The translations under genes and the position numbers were made by a program. The notes under the pieces are model-generated. The model did no database searches. It saw only the letters and a list, made by a program, of their open reading frames with translations, and had not been told where the DNA came from. From the NCBI GenBank assembly GCA_013697395.1, contig JACCWY010000178.1, positions 1 through 9,876 of the forward strand: DNA of 9,876 nt. The letters are read 5' to 3'. Shown here piece after piece: positions 5,852 to 9,876 of this stretch; within the stretch, counting starts at the first letter, position 1; every line of letters starts with the position of its first letter. The DNA is from Chloroflexota bacterium. GTDB lineage: Bacteria; Chloroflexota; Limnocylindria; QHBO01.

Positions 5852-5884
5852 CGCCGGGCCCCCGGCTGGGACACCATCGGGATC

Positions 5885-6130
5885 ATGCCGCCCCTGACGT
5901 TGGATCGAGAGCGCATCGCACTCCAGATTCGAGCCGTCGTCGTTCCGTTTCGCCTCGAGCAGGAACGAAGGGACCCCGAGGCCTGCGAGAGCTACCGCGT
6001 TCGAGCGCGACCGCTTCTCGACTACCTGGACGACGCGGTCGGACCGCATCCCGACCTCCAGGCGGCGCTGGCAGCGGCTCGAGCGGAGCTCGGGCTCGAC
6101 GCCTCGCGTCACAAAGCATCCCGTCACTGA
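5885..6130 (+). CDS. Small charged helical protein, unrecognised (81 aa)
   Basis: The frame runs from ATG 5885 to TGA 6128-6130, and third positions are mostly G or C though less strictly than in neighbouring genes. The product is rich in Arg, Asp, Glu and Leu with an alternating pattern that suggests two or three amphipathic helices; the section LLDYLDDAVGPHPDLQAALAA is the most protein-like. There is no signal peptide, membrane segment or known motif, and I do not recognise a family. No Shine-Dalgarno at good spacing and no clear leaderless -10 precede it; GGGA lies only two bases upstream. The GTCATGA array is just upstream and may control it. An open frame on the opposite strand covers the same stretch but reads as low-complexity Arg/Ser sequence, so the plus strand is preferred. 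Confidence 0.45.
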   Translation: MPPLTLDRERIALQIRAVVVPFRLEQERRDPEACESYRVRARPLLDYLDDAVGPHPDLQAALAAARAELGLDASRHKASRH

Positions 6131-6284
6131 GGGTTGCAGTCGACCGGGGGCCGAGAAGCGCGCAGACCGCACACGCTGCCGATGTCGTCGCAGCAAGGAG
6201 CTCGGTAGGACCCATCGAGGGCGCTACGCCTTCTGACACTTGTCTGGGCGTGCGGGCATCGGGCGTGCTACTGGCCAGGTGAGA

Positions 6285-6296
6285 TGGTGGCCACCA
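6285..6296. promoter_or_regulatory. 12-bp palindrome TGGTGGCCACCA
   Basis: A perfect 12-bp palindrome lies 18 bp before the start of the membrane-protein gene at 6315, in the 184-bp gap after the small gene at 5885. It may be an operator or an mRNA 5' hairpin close to the ribosome binding site. TGGCCA also recurs at 6272-6277. Such GC-rich palindromes arise by chance in this composition, so the confidence is low. Confidence 0.3.
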
Positions 6297-6314
6297 GAGT
6301 GCGAGGGCTACGCG

Positions 6315-6977
6315 ATGATGCGGTTGCTGCGGGACCAGGGACTGGCGATTGCCATGTTCGGCATCTTCGCCGTGACACTGGGCGGACTCATGCTGACCGG
6401 GTGGAGCAACTACAACGAGGAACAGGCGGAGCACGGCGAGACGGCCGTCGCATTGGATGAGTACCTTGGCACACCGGCCTTCGGCGAAGCGGTGTTCGAG
6501 AACTGGGAGAGCGAGTTCCTGCAGATGGGGGCCTACGTCCTGCTGACCGCGTTCCTGTTCAGCCGCGGTTCATCGGAGTCCAAGAATCCCGACGGCGACA
6601 ACCCGGCAGACGCCGATCCGCGACAGGCCGATAAGCGCGGGAACGTGCCGTGGCCCGTCAGGACCGGCGGCATCGCGCTCGCGCTCTACGAGAACTCGTT
6701 GACGATCGCCCTGTTCGCCCTCTTCATCGCGTCCTTCGCGCTGCATGCCGCCACCGGGGCCGGAGCGTACAGCCAGGAGCAGATCGCTCACGGCGGTCAG
6801 GCGGTCTCCGTCGTCGGCTATCTCGCAACCTCGCGCTTCTGGTTCGAGTCGTTCCAGAACTGGCAGAGCGAGTTCCTGGCGGTCGGCACCCTGATCGTGT
6901 TCTCGATCTTCCTGCGGCAGCGCGGATCGCCCGAGTCAAAGCCCGTCGCCGCCAGCCACGCCGAGACGGGCGCTTGA
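6315..6977 (+). CDS. Four-helix membrane protein with internal duplication (DUF6766-like)
   Basis: A 220-residue membrane protein made of two similar halves. Half one has a helix near 8-28, NYNEEQAEHG near 32-41, FENWESEFLQ at 61-70 and a helix near 71-83 ending RGSSESK. Half two has a helix near 127-146, AYSQEQIAHG at 151-160, FQNWQSEFLA at 180-189 and a helix near 190-201 ending RGSPESK. The matched motifs are offset by exactly 119 residues. A polar Asp/Pro linker (91-112) joins the halves. I recall this FxNWxSEFL pattern from the DUF6766 family, whose function is unknown. The start ATG 6315 (followed by a second ATG) is chosen because the hydrophobic helix starts at once and GAGGG (6303-6307) lies seven bases upstream. 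The frame stays open back to 6240 but reads poorly. It converges with the isomerase gene, 31 bp apart. Confidence 0.85.
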   Translation: MMRLLRDQGLAIAMFGIFAVTLGGLMLTGWSNYNEEQAEHGETAVALDEYLGTPAFGEAVFENWESEFLQMGAYVLLTAFLFSRGSSESKNPDGDNPADADPRQADKRGNVPWPVRTGGIALALYENSLTIALFALFIASFALHAATGAGAYSQEQIAHGGQAVSVVGYLATSRFWFESFQNWQSEFLAVGTLIVFSIFLRQRGSPESKPVAASHAETGA

Positions 6978-7008
6978 CTGCCGGAGGCGCGCAGCCCGCG
7001 ATGGTCGC

Positions 7009-7758
7009 CTAGCGGGCGATGCTATCGAGGTACGCGAAGGCGCGTTCGATGTCGTCGAGCGCGTCAGCGGGCTCGTCCTGCTCGACGACAAACCAATCGA
7101 CGCCGGTTGACCGGCCCGCCTCGACGATCTCCGGAATCGGCAGGATTCCCTGCCCGGCCGGCGCGTCGTGCGGCTCAGCACCGGCTGCAAGGTCCTTCAT
7201 GTGGAGCAGCCGGATGCGCTCGGGGTTCGCATGGATCTCCGCGACGGGGTCCCGGCCTCCGACCGCCGCCCAGTAGACGTCCAGCTCGAGCTCGATCTCG
7301 GGCCGGAGCTCGGCCAGCAGGACGTCCCAGGCCGTCGTGCCGTCGAGGGGCTCGAATTCGAACGCGTGGTTGTGATAGCCGAGCCGCATCCCGCGCTCCG
7401 CGAGCGCCACGGCGAATCCGCCGAGCTCGGCCGCGAAGCGACGCACGTCGCCTGCCGTGCGGCGGTCCTCCTCCGGCATCCAGGGCACGATCATTCGGGG
7501 ACACCCCACCTCTTCCAACCCGTCGGCCACGGCGGTGAGATCGTCGCGAAGTCGCTCGATGCCCTCGTGTGCGGCCACGACCCGAAGGCTTGCCTGGTCC
7601 AGCAGCCGTGCCAGCTCGCCAGGCGCAACCTTCGGCAGCCCAGCCAGCTCCACCGCCCGGTAGCCGGCGGCAGCGACCGCGCCAAGGGTTCCGGCCAGGT
7701 CGTCCGCGGCAAGGCGGCGGACGGTGTAGAGCTGGAGCGCGATCTGGTCATGTCGCAT
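7009..7758 (-). CDS. Sugar phosphate isomerase/epimerase-like TIM-barrel protein
   Basis: This 249-residue protein belongs to the AP-endonuclease-2 type TIM-barrel superfamily that includes IolE, IolI, xylose isomerase-like and EboC-like proteins. It starts with the typical IALQLYTVR strand, then GYRAVEL (32-38), YHNHAFEFE (128-136), ELDVYW (158-163), LLHMKD (184-189) and VVEQDE (224-229). Likely metal ligands by family analogy are Glu134 or 136, Asp160, His186 and Glu226. The start chosen is the ATG complementary to 7756-7758, because IALQLYTVR should lie at the very N-terminus; a TATCGT -10 box sits six bases upstream, implying a leaderless message. The open frame continues far upstream through the neighbouring oxidoreductase but is meaningless there. 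It is divergent from that oxidoreductase; such pairs usually act together on sugars or inositols. The exact substrate is unknown. Confidence 0.9.
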   Translation of the reverse strand: MRHDQIALQLYTVRRLAADDLAGTLGAVAAAGYRAVELAGLPKVAPGELARLLDQASLRVVAAHEGIERLRDDLTAVADGLEEVGCPRMIVPWMPEEDRRTAGDVRRFAAELGGFAVALAERGMRLGYHNHAFEFEPLDGTTAWDVLLAELRPEIELELDVYWAAVGGRDPVAEIHANPERIRLLHMKDLAAGAEPHDAPAGQGILPIPEIVEAGRSTGVDWFVVEQDEPADALDDIERAFAYLDSIAR

Positions 7759-7764
7759 GGCGCC

Positions 7765-7792
7765 ACGATAGGGCATCGAACTGGCGTAGCCT
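7765..7792. promoter_or_regulatory. Compact divergent promoter pair, both leaderless-type
   Basis: Only 42 bp (7759-7800) separate the two divergent start codons. On the minus strand a TATCGT -10 (7770-7765) lies six bases before the isomerase ATG. On the plus strand a TAGCCT -10 (7787-7792) lies eight bases before the oxidoreductase GTG. Neither gene has a Shine-Dalgarno sequence. The -35 region of each promoter must overlap the -10 or coding region of the other, so the two are likely to be co-regulated or mutually exclusive. Confidence 0.5.
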
Positions 7793-7800
7793 CTCCGATC

Positions 7801-8883
7801 GTGACGCCTCTCGGCCTCGGCATCGTCGGCACCGGCAACATCGCGGGTGCCTACGCCCGCGACATCCTGACCCACCCACAGATCCGGCTGGCGGCCGCCA
7901 CGGACCTGGACGCGGGGCGGGCTGCGGCGTTCGGCGTGGAGCATGGCTGCCCGATCCACGAGTCGGTCGACGACCTGCTGGCCGATCCGTCGGTCGACAT
8001 CGTCGTCAACCTGACCGTGCACCACGCCCACTACGAGGTGACGAAGCGCGCCCTCGACGCCGGGCGTCACGTGTACAGCGAAAAGCCGCTCGCGCTCCGA
8101 TCGAGTGAGGCCCAGGACCTGGTGGCGCTCGCGGCGCAGCGCGGGCTGCGGCTCGGCTGCTCGCCGTCGACATTTCTCGGCGAGGCGCAGCAGACGGCCG
8201 CGGCCCTGATCCGGGAGGGCCGCCTTGGACCGGTCCGGGCGGTGTATGCCGAGGTGAACTGGGGCCGGATCGAGGCGTGGCACCCGGCTCCGGTCCCCTT
8301 TTTCGACGTCGGCGTCATGGTCGACGTTGGAGTGTATCCGCTGACCCTCGTGACCTCGATGCTGGGGCCGGCTCGCTCGGTCCGTGCGTGGGGCTGGGAA
8401 CTCAAGCCGGAGCGGACTACGCTGGACGGCAGGCTGTTCCGCATCGGGAGTCCGGATCTCATTGTGGCCGCCATCGAGCTCGACGGCGGCGCCGTCATGC
8501 GGCTCACGAGCAGCTTCTACGTCGGACGGCCGGCAAAGCTCACCGGCAGCGTCGAATTCCACGGCGACGACGCGTCCCTCGCGCTCGGCAGCTTCGAGCA
8601 CTTCGACGCGACCGTCGAGATCGGTCAATACGGCGAGAGCTACGAGCTGGTGCCCCCCGTTCGACAGCCCTTTCGCGGCACGGCGTGGGCTCGCGGCGTC
8701 GCGGAGATGGCCGACGCGATCTCGGAGGGGCGACCGCACCGCGCCAGTGAGGAGCAGGCAGCCCACGTCGTCCAGATCCTCGAGGCTGCGGCGGCCTCCA
8801 TCGCCGACGGCGGCCGGCCCATCAACATCACCGCGAGCTTCTCGCCCCCGCCGTTGATGGATTGGGCGGAGGGCGCTCTGTAG
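7801..8883 (+). CDS. Gfo/Idh/MocA family oxidoreductase
   Basis: A 360-residue NAD(P)-dependent dehydrogenase of normal family length. The N-terminal Rossmann fold has GIVGTGNIA at residues 7-15, an acidic residue after the second strand (ATDLD near 33-37) and the catalytic EKP at 94-96 (YSEKPLAL). The C-terminal substrate domain carries DVGVYPLTL (175-183), the DxGxY form seen in the xylose dehydrogenase and glucose-fructose oxidoreductase branch. Family members oxidise or reduce hydroxyls on sugars, inositols and related compounds. GTG 7801 is chosen because the Rossmann strand begins immediately and a TAGCCT -10 box lies eight bases upstream; the frame is open far upstream but overlaps the opposite gene. 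The divergent TIM-barrel neighbour suggests a joint role in sugar or cyclitol breakdown. No transporter or other pathway gene is in view, so the substrate is unassigned. Confidence 0.92.
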   Translation: MTPLGLGIVGTGNIAGAYARDILTHPQIRLAAATDLDAGRAAAFGVEHGCPIHESVDDLLADPSVDIVVNLTVHHAHYEVTKRALDAGRHVYSEKPLALRSSEAQDLVALAAQRGLRLGCSPSTFLGEAQQTAAALIREGRLGPVRAVYAEVNWGRIEAWHPAPVPFFDVGVMVDVGVYPLTLVTSMLGPARSVRAWGWELKPERTTLDGRLFRIGSPDLIVAAIELDGGAVMRLTSSFYVGRPAKLTGSVEFHGDDASLALGSFEHFDATVEIGQYGESYELVPPVRQPFRGTAWARGVAEMADAISEGRPHRASEEQAAHVVQILEAAAASIADGGRPINITASFSPPPLMDWAEGAL

Positions 8884-8884
8884 C

Positions 8885-8921
8885 GGTCCGTGCCTCTTGC
8901 GCTGGCGAGGATGATCGGACC
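8885..8921. terminator. Hairpin directly after the oxidoreductase gene, possible terminator
   Basis: GGTCCG (8885-8890) is complementary to CGGACC (8916-8921), and CCTC (8893-8896) to GAGG (8907-8910), giving an interrupted stem that begins one base after the stop codon. No T-run follows, so an intrinsic terminator is only a weak possibility. It lies in the 89-bp gap before the next plus-strand gene. Confidence 0.25.
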
Positions 8922-8972
8922 AGGCGCACCCGATGGATGGCGCGTCACCCCGAGCAGCCGAGGTAGAGGCCG

Positions 8973-9764
8973 ATGTCCCCCGAGCGCCCGCAGCCGTCGA
9001 CCCCCGTCATGCCGATCGCGTCGATCGACGACCCGCGAACGATCACGCTGCTGACCACCGAGCACTGGAGCCTGCTGTCGGCCCGGTCGCTCGCCTACAA
9101 CGAGGCGTTCGTGCGCGCCGGCATGTTCCTCACGTTCCTGTCGACGTCCTTCGTGGCCCTCGCCCTGGTGGCGCAGGCGATGTCCTTCGGCCAGGCCTTC
9201 CTCTCGGTCGCCGCGCTCGTGATGACGTTCGACTTCGTCATCGGCCTGACGACGTTCCTGCGGATGAACGGGGCGAACCTCGACGACCTGCGTGCGGTCC
9301 ACGGGATGGCCCGCATTCGCCACGCATACACGCAGATCACGCCCATCGTGACGCCGTTCTTCACCACGCCCACCCACGACGACCTCGATGCCGTGACGAC
9401 GGTCTACGGCCCCATCTCGGATCGGCTGGCGGGCCAATTCGTCTACGGGCTGACGACCTCGAACGGCATGATCGGCCTGATTGTGGCCATGGTCGGGGGC
9501 GTGCTGGCCACCGTGCTGGCGATGCTCATCGGCCTGGACGGCGGCGCGTCGATCGGGATCGGCGTGGCGGGCGGGGTGATGGTCCTTGCCAGTCTGTTCG
9601 CCATCACCGGGGTGACGATCCGCGCGAACAGGCCCGATTCACGGCCCTCTTCCCGACCCCGAGCGCCGACCCGGTCATTGATAAGCAGGACTGAGCGGCG
9701 CGGAGGGTTCGTTCGTAGCTCCCATGTGTTCGAGGTAGGAATCGGTCGCGGTGAAGTTCAGTAG
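8973..9764 (+). CDS. Four-TM membrane protein, unknown function (C-terminus possibly frameshifted)
   Basis: The frame encodes 263 residues. After a polar N-terminus comes TITLLTTEHWSLLSARSLAYNE (23-44, given as a region), then a helix pair near 49-69 and 76-96. A soluble loop follows with GMARIRHAY (111-119) and FFTTPTHDD (129-137), then a second helix pair near 165-187 and 195-217. I recall similar uncharacterised membrane proteins in high-GC bacteria; no function is known. The start is uncertain: ATG 8973 has GAGG only three bases upstream, and ATG 9009 is an alternative. From about residue 220 the composition turns Arg/Ser/Pro-rich and third-position G/C falls to about 60%. In the same stretch frame 2 has about 80-85% and reads RFTALFPTPSADPVIDKQD before a TGA at 9692-9694. 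A one-base deletion near 9630-9640 would explain this, giving a true product of about 242 residues. Confidence 0.75.
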   Translation: MSPERPQPSTPVMPIASIDDPRTITLLTTEHWSLLSARSLAYNEAFVRAGMFLTFLSTSFVALALVAQAMSFGQAFLSVAALVMTFDFVIGLTTFLRMNGANLDDLRAVHGMARIRHAYTQITPIVTPFFTTPTHDDLDAVTTVYGPISDRLAGQFVYGLTTSNGMIGLIVAMVGGVLATVLAMLIGLDGGASIGIGVAGGVMVLASLFAITGVTIRANRPDSRPSSRPRAPTRSLISRTERRGGFVRSSHVFEVGIGRGEVQ

Positions 9765-9876
9765 GTGTCCTTGCGGCGCCCGATGTCAGCGAGCTGCGGG
9801 TAGCAGTCACGGAGTAGGTCCGCGATACCCCACCTAGAACCAAACAGCTCGGCGGCCGCATGGCAGGGGCCCGGCC
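9758..9876 (-). CDS. Unrecognised protein, C-terminal 38 residues (5' end outside window)
   Basis: On the minus strand one frame is open from the window edge to a TGA (complement of 9758-9760). The last residues read LFGSRWGIADLLRDCY followed by PQLADIGRRKDTY, a natural-looking helical C-terminus, and about 79% of third positions are G or C. The frame lacks a start in the window, so the gene begins beyond base 9876. It converges with the membrane-protein gene. It overlaps the uncorrected end of that gene by seven bases, or clears it by 63 bases if the frameshift there is real. No family is recognisable from this fragment. Confidence 0.5.
   Translation of the reverse strand, partial: PGPCHAAAELFGSRWGIADLLRDCYPQLADIGRRKDTY

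Larger units (their letters stand above)
5392..5884. other. Long gene-poor block with several predicted hairpins
   Basis: About 490 bases between two genes with no frame I can support as coding; the open frames present are short, Arg/Gly-rich and poorly biased at third positions. Palindromic structure is plentiful: a 12-bp bulged hairpin at 5400-5433, a 14-bp hairpin at 5618-5656, and smaller ones at 5677-5692, 5693-5707, 5712-5727 and 5749-5761. The GCCGG/CCGGC pair at 5853-5866 lies just after the TCATGA array. The loops and joints contain GGGGGAAAG, GGGAAAC and GGGAAC. This could be an unrecognised structured RNA or simply GC-rich spacer. I compared it by eye with RNase P RNA, tmRNA, SRP RNA and the common riboswitches and saw no match. 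Confidence 0.4.

Noticed and set aside
6978..7008. Bidirectional terminator between the convergent membrane-protein and isomerase genes
   Set aside because: The 31 bases contain no stable stem with a T- or A-run.
7759..8766. Upstream extension of the isomerase frame through the oxidoreductase gene
   Set aside because: The translation upstream of the TIM-barrel start has no homology-like features and lies antisense to a well-supported dehydrogenase; the family N-terminus begins at 7758.

Overview
The window is GC-rich DNA (about 70% by eye) with strong G/C preference at third codon positions. It has short intergenic gaps, mixed Shine-Dalgarno and apparently leaderless starts (TANNNT -10 box about 6-8 nt before the start codon), and gene families common in high-GC soil and freshwater bacteria. 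I infer an uncultured Chloroflexota (Limnocylindria-like) or deep actinobacterial genome; the sequence does not settle which. I see no rRNA, tRNA, CRISPR array, transposase or phage gene, and the layout looks chromosomal.

Left part (1-4822): the 3' end of an unrecognised P/A/Q-rich gene, then a 376-bp non-coding gap. The gap holds a 9-bp tandem repeat, a perfect 10-bp stem-loop and a striking AT-rich palindrome. A tight four-gene operon follows: a LolD/MacB-type ABC ATPase, an 845-residue two-module FtsX/MacB-type permease, a PPC (DUF296) domain protein and a DUF1801 protein. The first three junctions are 8 bp, 8 bp and a 4-bp overlap.

Middle (4845-6977): a convergent gene for a small exported protein of unknown function, preceded by a TGAACCTT direct repeat. 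Next comes about 490 bp without a convincing gene but rich in predicted hairpins, ending in three TCATGA palindromes at an exact 14-bp period. These precede a small orphan gene. A four-helix membrane protein built from an internal duplication (DUF6766-like) follows.

Right part (7009-9876): a divergent pair, a sugar-phosphate isomerase/epimerase-like TIM barrel on the minus strand and a Gfo/Idh/MocA oxidoreductase on the plus strand. They are separated by only 42 bp with two leaderless-type promoters, and probably act in one sugar or cyclitol catabolic route. Then comes a four-TM protein whose last ~45 codons look frameshifted, and the 3' end of a minus-strand gene at the right edge.

No single locus here can be called a proven new system. 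The best leads are the TCATGA array, the hairpin-rich non-coding block beside it, and the coupling of an exporter with PPC and DUF1801 proteins.
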